From Larus michahellis (Eukaryota > Chordata > Aves > Charadriiformes > Laridae), in the NCBI RefSeq assembly GCF_964199755.1, contig NC_133896.1, positions 88,458,215 to 88,522,214 on the forward strand: a stretch of 64,000 bases of DNA, written 5' to 3'. The notes below the pieces were generated by a model, which had not been told where the DNA came from, did no database searches, and saw nothing but the letters and a program-made list of their open reading frames with translations. Of this stretch, positions 55,301-64,000 are shown piece after piece; the stretch's first letter is position 1, and each line of letters begins with the position of its first letter. A program made the translations under genes and the position numbers.

Positions 55301-58300
55301 TCTGCGTTCAAGGGGCAGCAGCTTCCCTCTGAACACATGGCGTTTCTGGGGAAGGCACCTGTCTGCTTGCACCCCCTTCAATTTGCCCTTCTGCTTTTTG
55401 CCTGGGTCTGACTCCGTGCATTCGGGTTTTCAGAGCGACAGGTCATCACTGCATGGGTAAAGACACTCAGTGCAGAGAGGGCAATTGTCCCCATGCCAAC
55501 AGCTGGCAGAGCTTGTGTGCCAGTGGAGCCCTCAAAATGGGGGCTAAGCGAGAGAGGAATTGTGCGTGGGCGCTGGAGCAGCTCTGTATACAGGGCAGAC
55601 TTTATCCATAATGTGTGATCATCGTCCTTGCACTTAAAAAGCCCTCTGTGTTTCATCAAGCGCTACCAAAGCGTGCTTACTTAAGAAAGGCAGTACTATG
55701 GCAGACACAGCATACGTACGGACTCACTGATGGCAATTTCTTATCATGAGCCGGCCTCGACCGTTCTCCCAGTGCAAGCACTGCTCAGGGTCCTATTGAA
55801 GACAGAAATGTATTTCAAAGATGGTGAGCTCTTCTATAGTTCCCGGCCCCAGAGGAGCAGGGGAACAAAGCTGACCGTGAACTGCTGCCCCAGCCTCGCC
55901 AGCTGGGCTTGAGGATGCTCCACTTGGTCTCAGCAGCGTCAGGGCTTGAGGGAGCTCACCAAGCAAAAGGGGACATTCTTGTAGTGTGCATTTGCTGGAA
56001 ACAGGAGCCCCATGAAGGTATAATCAGTCTGGTCCAAGATCTACGTTTGGGAAGCCAGAGACTACATTGCTGTATGAACCTAGTTTAGGGGGAGAAACAG
56101 CTCCTGCTTTTGGACTGGGCTCCTGGAGAAGATACCGTGCAGTTCCTGTCCCAGGAGCACCCCATGCTATTTAAGAAACCTGAACCAGAATTAAAAGGGA
56201 TAAAGACAAGATGCTTTTGGTGTCCATACCAGCCATCAGTAGTGTCAAGAAGCAACATCTGGGGAAACCAAAGCCAAAGAAAATCCGTCGCCTAGGCTGA
56301 AGGGTCCCAGGGAGCCCCGTGGACAAATTGCCTTGTCTGCAGGAGCCGTAGCTGGAGCACAGTGGTTACATGAACCATGATGGGGGAAGAAATAGGGCAC
56401 ATACCAGTACATATGGGGAACAAATTGTAATTCAGATGGCAAGATCTGATCACCACACCATAGGAGACTAGAGGCTTCTGCTATTGTCTTTGTGGGAAAA
56501 GATTGGGTCGGTTGGGAGTTTCTGCTTATAGTAGCATCGTATAATCATTATTGGGGGGCTGGAAGTCTGGGGAGCGGGGAAGATTTATTGGGATATCCAA
56601 ATCTAATGGTAATTAAAAGAATACTCATCTTCTCCATGACATTCCTCATCAGTAGATCACGTAAGGGAACACGTCATTCATATCAAATGTAGGGAAATAA
56701 AGTGAAATGGCTTTCTCCAAATCACCCAGCCAGCCAGAGCAGAGCCCCCTCTGCACTGGGCTGTCCCTGCCCAGGGGCCTGTCCTCTAAACCAGACCAAA
56801 GAGATCTGGGGAAGAATACCTTCTCCATTCAACACCCAGTGACAGGATTTTTAATGACAACTTGGAAAATACTTTTTAAATGAATTTTTTTTGGAAGAGG
56901 AGACAATGTCACTGTGGGAAAGTTCCGCTCTACCCCATTTATTTGTGTATATTTGCAGGCACAGAAATACATACTTAATGACTGTGGCTTATTAGTGGCT
57001 TCAGAGCCACAGAATCAGTCCCGTAAAATATCTCCTTTATGAACAAAAATAATAGTTACAAAAATATGAAAAATTATTTTTTTCCATATGTGCATTTCCT
57101 CTTCATTTGCTGTAGGAAGACAGTTTGAAACTACTAAATGCTATTGGATTTTTTAGACGAAAAAAAACCCTGCCAAGTATACTTATTTATTGTAACTAGA
57201 AATTATTTGGAAGGACCAGAAGTATGAGCAGCTGGTAAACTTCTCTTGATTATTTTCCCCTACATTTCTAATAATGAACTTAAATGATTTTAGCACCTTA
57301 AAAATACTCTGCTTAAACAGACTATGCGTAGGCAAATTTAGAACTGTACAGAAGTCCTGGAACACAGAAGTAACAATGGGGGAAAAAAAGCCAAAGAGAA
57401 ATGAGAGGTAAAGAGAAATTATAATGGAGACAATAAAAAGCCATTTAAGGGAGACACATAAAAGGTTAACAAAGAGAAGTCCACACAGTAAAGGGTTTTG
57501 CAGCCTTATAGGGATGTACTAAGAGCAAGTGGTTTGTAATAATGCCAATAATTTTTGGGGTCTCTGAGCTGTGAACTGAAGGAGAGCTGAGGATGAGAAG
57601 ATGACAAGATGGGAGGGAAGGGGCTGGGGCAGCAGTGCTTCAGGAGAGCAAGAGGAGCGGGTACCTCTCCCTACCCTCCCTGACAGACAAACATGGTGTC
57701 AGCCTTTCAGGAGTAGATCCTGTTGTCCCTCCACTTGAGTCACAGTGTCAGAGGGGGAAAGGATGGAAAAAGAGCCCTTCTTGTGCACAGCAACACCTCC
57801 TGGGACCCTACTGTGCCACCCTAGGAGCCCAACCGAACCATCTCAGCCTACCCCTGGGATTTGCTGTGCCATAATCTCAATGCCGAACTTTGCCATCACT
57901 GTGAGAAAAAAATGAGCGTCTTTGTAATGACCGGGTTAGCTAGGTAAGCAACGTTGAATTTGCCGAGGTGGCTCTGAGGGGGAGTTTAGAACGATGATTA
58001 CCAGCTATCTACCTCCCATGCCTCCCTAGGAGGCTGGTGAAAGCATGAGTCCAACGGAGGGGCAGGAAAGCACGTTCTGCAGAGCAGGGCAGGGATGGGT
58101 GGTATTTTCAAGGTTTTGCAGGAAGAAAGCAGCAGTGGCAGCCCTGTGTGTGGTCTGACCTGTACAAATAGGTGGACAATATTGCCGGTTGGGAAGCAAG
58201 TATGGGGTTTGTGGCCCCAGCTGTCTTCAGTTAGAGTGTCTGTAGATTGTTTCAGAGGCCACATCTTTCCAAAAATCTCCCATTCAAAGGGCACTCTCTA

Positions 58301-58398
58301 ACTGGGGAGTATATGACTCCCAGTTTAAACTCACTGGAGCTTTCTTAAGGGACAACTGATTTCATGGTGTGTTTGAACAATACCTGGCATACGTACGT
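52341..58398. other. Unique DNA, no gene seen
   Basis: No recognised exon or transposon. A 109-codon minus-strand frame (53,186-53,515) and a 106-codon plus-strand frame (53,838-54,158) lack domains. A small tandem duplication near 54.5 kb is listed separately. A GTGGCT/AGCCAC stem lies near 56,995-57,010. Confidence 0.45.
54522..54564 (+). repeat. Tandem duplication of a 19-base AT-rich motif
   Basis: AACGAATTAAAATAATGCA occurs at 54,522-54,540 and again, identically, at 54,546-54,564, separated by five bases. The sequence contains homeodomain-type ATTA cores, so the duplication also doubles a possible binding site. Confidence 0.85.
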
Positions 58399-58687
58399 TC
58401 TTTTGGATTACTTTAGGTACTTCTTGGAGTAGGAGGGCTGTCAGATGTTCACTCCAGCTAAGTACAGTTTCCCACACAAAATAAAAAGGGAGGATGGAGA
58501 GGCAAGAACAACTGGGATTGCACCGAAGCAGAATTGCCGTGGGTCTTCCAGGGACCATGATGCTACCGAAGGCATTGAGGTTGGTCATTTTTTCTTGGAG
58601 GTAGCTCTGTATTTAATTTGCGTAGTTCCCCGTGAGAGCCTGGTGCTTCAGTACAAGTAATCTTTTGGATTACTTCAGTACAAGTAA
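58399..58687 (+). repeat. Direct repeats flanking duplication copy 1
   Basis: TCTTTTGGATTACTT occurs at 58,399-58,413 and again at 58,661-58,675, and the bases that follow (to 58,420 and 58,681) are also alike, about 20 of 22. CTTCAGTACAAGTAA occurs at 58,646-58,660 and 58,673-58,687. Together they bracket the copy of the 229-bp segment, as a long target-site duplication or a templated repair tract would. Confidence 0.8.
58419..58647 (+). repeat. 229-bp duplicated segment, copy 1
   Basis: It runs from ACTTCTTGGAGTAGGAGGG to CGTGAGAGCCTGGTGCT. It matches 59,658-59,886 with a constant offset of 1,239 bases and no net indel. I count 11 substitutions, about 95% identity, and most are transitions. 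It does not resemble CR1. Both strands carry an open frame through it (about 70 codons plus, about 57 codons of the minus-strand frame shared), but nothing recognisable is encoded. Confidence 0.9.
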
Positions 58688-59629
58688 CTAATGATACATG
58701 TCCTGAAGAGCTGTACAGAAGAAAAAGACCACTGTAAACAAAACTGAAGATGTACTTTAGGATCCTGTTTTTAAGAGACCTTGACTGTGTTCTACACTTT
58801 AATAGTGTACTTCAAGACTCATGTTTTGTTCCCCCATCAGTCAAATTGTGCAAATAAGTTTATACACTCAAAGTACCATTACATAATTTTGTAACCCTGT
58901 CTAATTTTCCTTGAGTACACAGGAACAATAGGATGTTATGAGCAACCCACACCCTTGGTCCTCTCTTAGCCAGCTCTGTCTCTACAAGATTTTGCCCCCA
59001 CCCCCCCATTTACTCCCAGGTTTTGTTGTTTTGGGTTGGCTGGGTTTTTTTCCTTGGAGTCTTTGGGTTTTCTGGTCTTGGCTATTGTTTCTTACTTTAA
59101 CGGTGTCCAAGCTTTCAGTGTGCCTGAGGAAAAACTCCTGTCTCCTCATAGCTGAGGCGATTTGGAAGCAGGAGGGGAGAGCAAAGGCAAGGGGGCTAAA
59201 TGATGCTTCCCTGCAATATGTCACTAGCTGGAGCCATCCCTGGAAAGACAGAGGCTGGAGCTCAGTATGGTTCTGCTCCTCCTTCTCTCATGAGGTGTCT
59301 GCCAGGCTGTTGACTTCGCCAGGATCTCCTTGTAGAGTTGAGAAGTCTTTCCTTTCATGGCAACTTGCATGTTGCTGTGAAAAGTTTTGATTTTGATGAC
59401 TGACATTTTATGACCCAAAGTTATCTTGAGGATTCTCATGCAACAGCAAAACCACATGTTTTGCAGCAGCACAGGGAGGTGAAGAAGTTGTTCTGTATTT
59501 GTAAAATCAAGGAATAGGTTATTTGCCAGTTGCCTGTAATTGAAGTGGACAACAGCAGCGTGAGGGCCAGCTGTAAAGGCAGAGCACCTCAGATGATGCG
59601 TCGTTTCTCAGCTTTGTAGGGAGATTGAA
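58688..59629. other. Unique DNA between the two duplicated segments
   Basis: About 940 bases not shared with either copy. A 150-codon plus-strand frame (58,938-59,390) is tryptophan- and leucine-rich with no domain and overlaps minus-strand frames, so I leave it unannotated. Confidence 0.5.
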
Positions 59630-59649
59630 AAGTGGCAACATTGCCACTT
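59630..59649. repeat. 9-bp palindrome next to duplication copy 2
   Basis: AAGTGGCAA and TTGCCACTT flank a CA centre. It ends 8 bases before copy 2 begins. Copy 1 has no equivalent, so the palindrome is outside the duplicated unit. Confidence 0.8.
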
Positions 59650-59657
59650 CTGTGTAA

Positions 59658-59886
59658 ACTTCTTGGAGTAGGAGGGCTGTCAGATGTGTGCTCCAGCTGA
59701 GTACAGTTTCCCACACAAAATAAAAAGGGAGGATGGAGAGGCAAGAACAACTGGAATTGCACCGAAGTGGAATTGCTGTGGGTCTTCCAGGGACCATGAC
59801 GCTACCAAAGGCATTGAGGTTGGTCATTTTTTCTTGGAGGTAGCTCTGTATTTAATTTGTGTAGTTCCCCGTGAGAGCCTGGTGCT
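59658..59886 (+). repeat. 229-bp duplicated segment, copy 2
   Basis: Counterpart of 58,419-58,647. No flanking direct repeat is seen here, in contrast to copy 1, which suggests this is the donor locus and copy 1 the derived one. The unit is neither recognised as an interspersed repeat nor linked to any gene. Confidence 0.9.
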
Positions 59887-60429
59887 CTGGCACCTTTAAT
59901 AGACAGACAGAGCGCAGGGATTTGCTGTTTCTTTAATGAGATGGAAAATATGTGAATCCCTCTCATTTGACTGGTTGTTGTAACCCCTCTGCTCCAATTG
60001 GCTCCTGCCCTGCAATATTTTAAACTGTTTTGCAAGCAAGAAAAAAAATGCAACCTCAGCTTTTCATACCATTCAGCTGAACTAGGAAAAACTCCAAAAA
60101 TTACATGAAAGAGAAGATGGGAAAAAACCCCACCCCAAAAGGCAAAGCAAATGGGCTGTGAAACTGCTGATAGGGAAAATGTTTTCATGAAGCTGAGAGT
60201 GCTCTGAGTCACTTTTCTCCTTTGAGTCCAGCGTTGCTCCTGTTGGCATCCACGGGAGTTTTGGCAGCTGAGTGCGTGGGGGCTGGATCAGGCCCTTCCC
60301 TTCCCTCCCGTTGATGCTGTCTGAACTCTATTCTTTCTCTCTCTCTCTGGTGGTTTTGTTGTATTTATGATACTCTCGAACCTTCTTGTTCAGTTTTGTG
60401 AGGAGTCCCCAGGCGTGGTGCGTGACCCC
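59887..60429. other. Unique DNA upstream of the long CR1
   Basis: A 136-codon minus-strand frame (59,802-60,212) runs through part of the duplicated segment and lacks domains. A CT-rich run lies near 60,332-60,348. Nothing else is recognised. Confidence 0.45.
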
Positions 60430-60434
60430 CTGAG

Positions 60435-61662
60435 ATGGTGGAAGACCTGAGTGAGCTCTCAAGGCAAGGGAAGGGCAGCCAAGGGATCAGGGCCATCCAG
60501 CATGGGTTTAGGAAAGGGAGGTCCTGCCTGACCAACTTGATCTCTTTCTATGACCATGTGACCCGCTTTCTCGATGAGGGGAAGGCTGTGAATGTTGTCT
60601 ACCTGGACTTTGGTAAGGCCTTTGACACCGTCCCCCACGGCATTCTCCTGGAGAAACAGGAGAATCATGGCATAGACAAGTATACCCTCCGCTGGATAAA
60701 AAACTGGCTGGATGGCCGTGCCCAGCGAGTTGTGATTAATGGAGCAAAATCTGGTTGGCGGCCAGTCATCAGTGGTGTCCCTCATGGCTCAGTTTTGGGG
60801 CCAGTCTTGTTCTGGACAAGGGGATCTAGACAAGGGGATTGAATGCACCCTCAGTAAGTTTGCAGATGACGCCAAAGTAGGTGGGAGTGTTGATCTGCTT
60901 GAGGGTCATAAGGCTTTACAGAGGGATCTAGACAGGTTGGATCAATGGGCCAAGGCCAATGGGATGAGGTTTAATAAGGCCAAGTGCCAGGTCCTGCATT
61001 GCGGTCACAACAACCCCGGGCAACGCTACAGGCTTGGGGAAGACTGGCTGGAAAGCTGCCCAGCAGAAAAGGACCTGGGAGTGTTAGTGGACAGCCGGCT
61101 TAACATGAGCCAGCAGTGTGCCCAGGTGGCCAAGAAGGCCAATAGCATCCTGGCTTGTATCAGGAATAGCGTGGCCAGCAGGAGTAGGGAAGTCATCGTG
61201 CCTCTGTACTCGGCACTGGTGAGGCCTCACCTCGAGTACTGTGTTCAGTTTTGGGCCCCTCACTACAGGAAAGACATTGAAGTGCTGGAGCGTGTCCAGA
61301 GGAGAGACACCAAGCTGGTGAGGGGTCTGGAGAACAAGCCATATGAGGAGAGACTGAGGGAGCTGGGCATGTTTAGTTTGGAGAAGAGGAGGCTGAGGGG
61401 AGACCTCATTGCCCTCTACAACTACCTGAAAGGAAACTGTAGAGAGGCAGGGGTTGGCCTCTTCTCCCAAGGGAATAACGACAGGACCAGAGGAAATGGT
61501 ATGAAGCTGCGGCAAGGGAGATTTAGGTTAGATATTAGGAAGAATTACTTTACTGAAAGAGTGGTCAGGCACTGGAACAACCTGCCCAGGGAGGTGGTGG
61601 AGTCACCATCCCTGGAGGTATTTAAGAAACATGTAGACATGGCTCTTCAGGGCATGCTCTAG
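60435..61662 (+). pseudogene. CR1 ORF2 partial coding region, one frameshift
   Basis: The upstream frame (60,435-60,842) carries [13 protein letters not shown], motif [11 protein letters not shown] with the first catalytic aspartate, [16 protein letters not shown] and [13 protein letters not shown]. The glutamine usual before GSVLG is histidine here. The downstream frame (to a stop at 61,660-61,662) opens with [15 protein letters not shown], so the two catalytic aspartates of FADD are intact, followed by [31 protein letters not shown] and [18 protein letters not shown]. The frames are separated by a net five-base shortfall at 60,812-60,839, where a 14-base direct repeat replaces the coding for about six residues. 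No other break is visible in over 400 codons, which implies a fairly recent insertion. Endonuclease is missing, so the copy cannot mobilise itself. Confidence 0.92.
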
Positions 61663-61672
61663 TGCCCAAGAT

Positions 61673-61790
61673 TATTGGTTTGTGGTGGGGTGTTGTGTGT
61701 GGGGTTGTGGGTGTGGAGTTTAGTTGGTGGGTGCTTTTCTTTTTTGTGTGTTTTTTTTTTTTTGTTGGTTTTTTTTTTTTTTTTTTTGTG
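61673..61790 (+). repeat. G/T-only low-complexity tract inside the CR1 3' UTR
   Basis: From just after the ORF2 stop to the terminal signature the plus strand is almost purely G and T: TG/GGTG-type repeats first, then T-runs of 10 to 20 bases interrupted by GTTGG. Ordinary CR1 3' UTRs are mixed sequence here, so this is either a subfamily hallmark or an expansion within this copy. Confidence 0.85.
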
Positions 61791-62061
61791 GTTGGACTCG
61801 ATGATCTCAGAGGTCCTTTCCAACCACTAAGATTCTGTGATTCTGTGAAGACCATTCCCTATTTTTCCCATTGAGGCTGTTGCCTGGGGGCTTGGAGACT
61901 GCTGCTCCCAACACGTGCTTTAGGAATCCCCTGTTCCAGACCCATGGACACCTAGAAAGGAAATTGTCATCTTCAGGCTGTGGGAAACGTTCTTCGCTCC
62001 ACGCTGCTCATAACTGTGGTCTGCTTATTCCTGGGTTTACCACAGCACTGGGGGAAGAGAC

Positions 62062-62089
<28 letters not shown>
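62062..62089 (+). repeat. (AT)n microsatellite
   Basis: About 14 dinucleotide units of AT, followed by AAAAAACACATATA. It lies 210 bases downstream of the CR1 tail. Confidence 0.95.
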
Positions 62090-62093
<4 letters not shown>

Positions 62094-64000
62094 CACATAT
62101 AGGCTAGATAATGGGTCTTTGCAACTTTACTAACCTCCCTGTCAACCCCTTCTTCTTTCCACCACTTCCCCATGCTCTGACTGGAAACCATCCCAGCAGA
62201 AAAACAGGTATGGGGGTTACGGAGCAAGTCAAGTTTGTATACACTAAGGAGGGAGGCTATGTAAATCTGTTTAGGCAATTTTCATGTTGACAGTTGGCAT
62301 TTAGCACTTAAATGACTGTGCAAGCAATTTAGAAATAATGACCAGTGTGCTCAGCATCAGTGTTTTTAAATCTTCCTTAGCTTTTCTCTGCTGAAAGCTC
62401 TACAAAAATACTGTTGAGAAAGTAGACAAGCAAATAGTAAAAATTGTTGGAGGGCCTTATAATTTCTGTTTAGTTACAGATATAGAAACCAAGATTATTC
62501 TACTTGAAACAAAGCATTTCTGTTAAATGCATCTGAGAGAATGTATATCCCAAAATCAATCCTAAAAGTACCCATTCTTAAGGCAAAGTCATGCTTCAAG
62601 GCCTTTGTTACCAGAATGACAAAATCTTTCCATGTGGTCTCTCTAATACTACCACAAATGGCCCTTTTAAGTTTGACTGACAGCTCAGGCCAGTATTCCT
62701 TTGATTATAAATGAGGTAAAGTGTTTGCATAGAAAAATGGTATTTTATAGAAGATCTCTCAGTGGTAGAACTAGTAAAATTTTCAAACATGGAGTTTATG
62801 CATTGAGAAGTGGGGTTTTGGCTGAAAAAGTAGGAAAATCTGGATCTTCTTAAATACCAAAGTGACTATCTTGTGCTTAGAAATAATGCTTCATTTTAAA
62901 AATGCTGTTAAGCACGTTTTTAAAAGATGAATAGGTCAGGAAAACAAAATATTTCAGGTTGAGCTAAATATTTAGTTTGGTACCCAAAATATGGTTTTTT
63001 GTTCTGGGCAGTTTTTCTTTCTGGAGACACAGTTTGATGAATAAATAGTGTTCATTTGAGGGAACACAAGGCAAGTTTTTGCCTGAATTTTCTTTTTACC
63101 TACCATGCTAAAAAAAATAGAATTAGTTTTTTGTGGTCAGATGGTCCTCAGAGCATCACAGAGATGTGATAATTGACCACGTGTATCTTCCTGTTTCAAA
63201 AGCAAAATAAAATGAGCTTATCCTGTTTACTGTTCTGGTAACATCTTAAAATATTTTCACTTAGGTTTTTGTGATAATATTTCCATAATTTGTTTTTTAA
63301 ATTAAAGTGATTGAACTTCCATTTTTAGGTAAGCTATAAGTCTGATGTGTTGATTCCCACTAGTGACATAACTTCTGTACTTAGAAAAAGAGGCTCACAG
63401 GCAAAATTTAATTTAAGGAAAAAGAATATATCTTTTCTGCTAGCATATATTAACATTTAAGGTATGCCCAATAACAAGTCAAAGCTGGTCCCCTGTTAAA
63501 TTTCGCAGTTCCAGGCTATGTCAAAGAAAACAGATGAAGTCTTTGAAATAAAGCTGAGTCAAGTATGTAGGGAAGGGTTTCTTGTTCTCGCATTCCTGCA
63601 ACTGAGCCAAGGCTCAGGTATGATGTATTAGAATACAAGGAAAACTGTTGAGGTTATAACACTATACAGAAGTAGTGAAAATACTTTATGTCTGAATGAA
63701 AATAGTAACTTCATATCAGTGCTGGAAAATAAGTTTAAATGATGGAGTCATTAGTGAAAACAATTTTGGGCAATTTCTTCAACGGAGGGACTGTTTTACT
63801 GGCTAGTAACTTAATAAAAAAAATTAATTATAAAGAATAAGCAGTACAAATGTCAACACTGTCTGTAGCTTGTTAGGTTATCTGATACAATGGGACAGAT
63901 TCTGCTTGAATTCCTGTTGGATGTAAACCTAAAATAACTTCCATGACGCCATCACACTTTTTTTTCTACTCCTCTGGGGAACAAGCAGCAGGCAGAAGGT
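62090..64000. other. AT-rich unique DNA, no gene seen
   Basis: Very few open frames (none above about 100 codons), many TAAT and AATAAA cores as expected from base composition, and no transposon end, tandem repeat or RNA gene. Nothing further can be supported. Confidence 0.55.

Larger units (their letters stand above)
60430..61851 (+). mobile_element. CR1 LINE, 5'-truncated, longest copy
   Basis: About 1.4 kb of CR1 in plus orientation, comprising the second half of the reverse transcriptase, the ORF2 C-terminus, a 3' UTR and a clean double octamer tail (ATTCTGTGATTCTGTG, ending at 61,851). Just before the tail the 3' UTR has the family signature (GGTTGGACTCGATGATCTC, then CTTTCCAACC). The 5' part of ORF2 with the endonuclease, and ORF1, are absent, as expected for a 5'-truncated insertion. 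It is by far the best preserved LINE here, but it is non-functional because of truncation and a frameshift. The left edge is an estimate. Confidence 0.95.

Noticed and set aside
61084..61515. 143-codon minus-strand frame inside the long CR1
   Set aside because: It is the antisense shadow of CR1 ORF2, whose sense frame explains the sequence.

Overview
This window looks like a single uninterrupted piece of a bird chromosome (a crocodilian or turtle is a weaker alternative). Every clearly recognisable mobile element is a 5'-truncated CR1 LINE ending in the octamer-type 3' tail (ATTCTRTG repeats), which is typical of avian genomes. The sequence is generally AT-leaning, low in repeats and full of stop codons in all frames. 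I found no host protein-coding exon that I can name, no tRNA or rRNA gene and no bacterial or viral gene. The best reading is intergenic or long-intron DNA, possibly a regulatory gene desert.

Layout. 1-9,047: unique DNA with a CpG-rich patch near 5.5 kb and several homeodomain/SOX-type motif clusters. 9,048-16,870: a CR1-rich patch with four truncated copies, two minus-strand copies of one young subfamily (9,048-9,452 and 16,572-16,870), an old plus-strand copy broken by frameshifts (15,117-15,907) and a 3'-end scrap (16,216-16,310). 16,871-60,400: about 43 kb in which I recognise no CR1. It holds an imperfect inverted repeat with a ZNF143/SBS-like motif (20.6 kb), an old non-CR1 LINE reverse-transcriptase relic of L1/Tx1 type (27.9-28.5 kb), a long stem-loop (34.5 kb), three G-runs (37 kb), hairpins (42.7-42.9 kb) and motif clusters that resemble conserved non-coding elements. 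Near 58.4 and 59.7 kb a 229-bp segment is present twice in direct orientation. 60,430-61,851: the longest and least damaged CR1, with part of the reverse transcriptase and the ORF2 C-terminus separated by one frameshift, and an odd G/T-only stretch in its 3' UTR. 62,062-62,089: an (AT)n microsatellite, followed by AT-rich unique DNA to the end.

The elements do not form a working pathway: the LINE copies are dead and the rest is candidate regulatory or structural DNA. The two most notable observations are the Tx1-like relic, which keeps four reverse-transcriptase blocks in order with near-normal spacing in a genome otherwise dominated by CR1, and the 229-bp duplication, whose first copy is flanked by a roughly 21-bp direct repeat as after a templated or target-duplicating insertion. 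Calls of conserved non-coding elements are inference from motif content only, since no alignment could be run.
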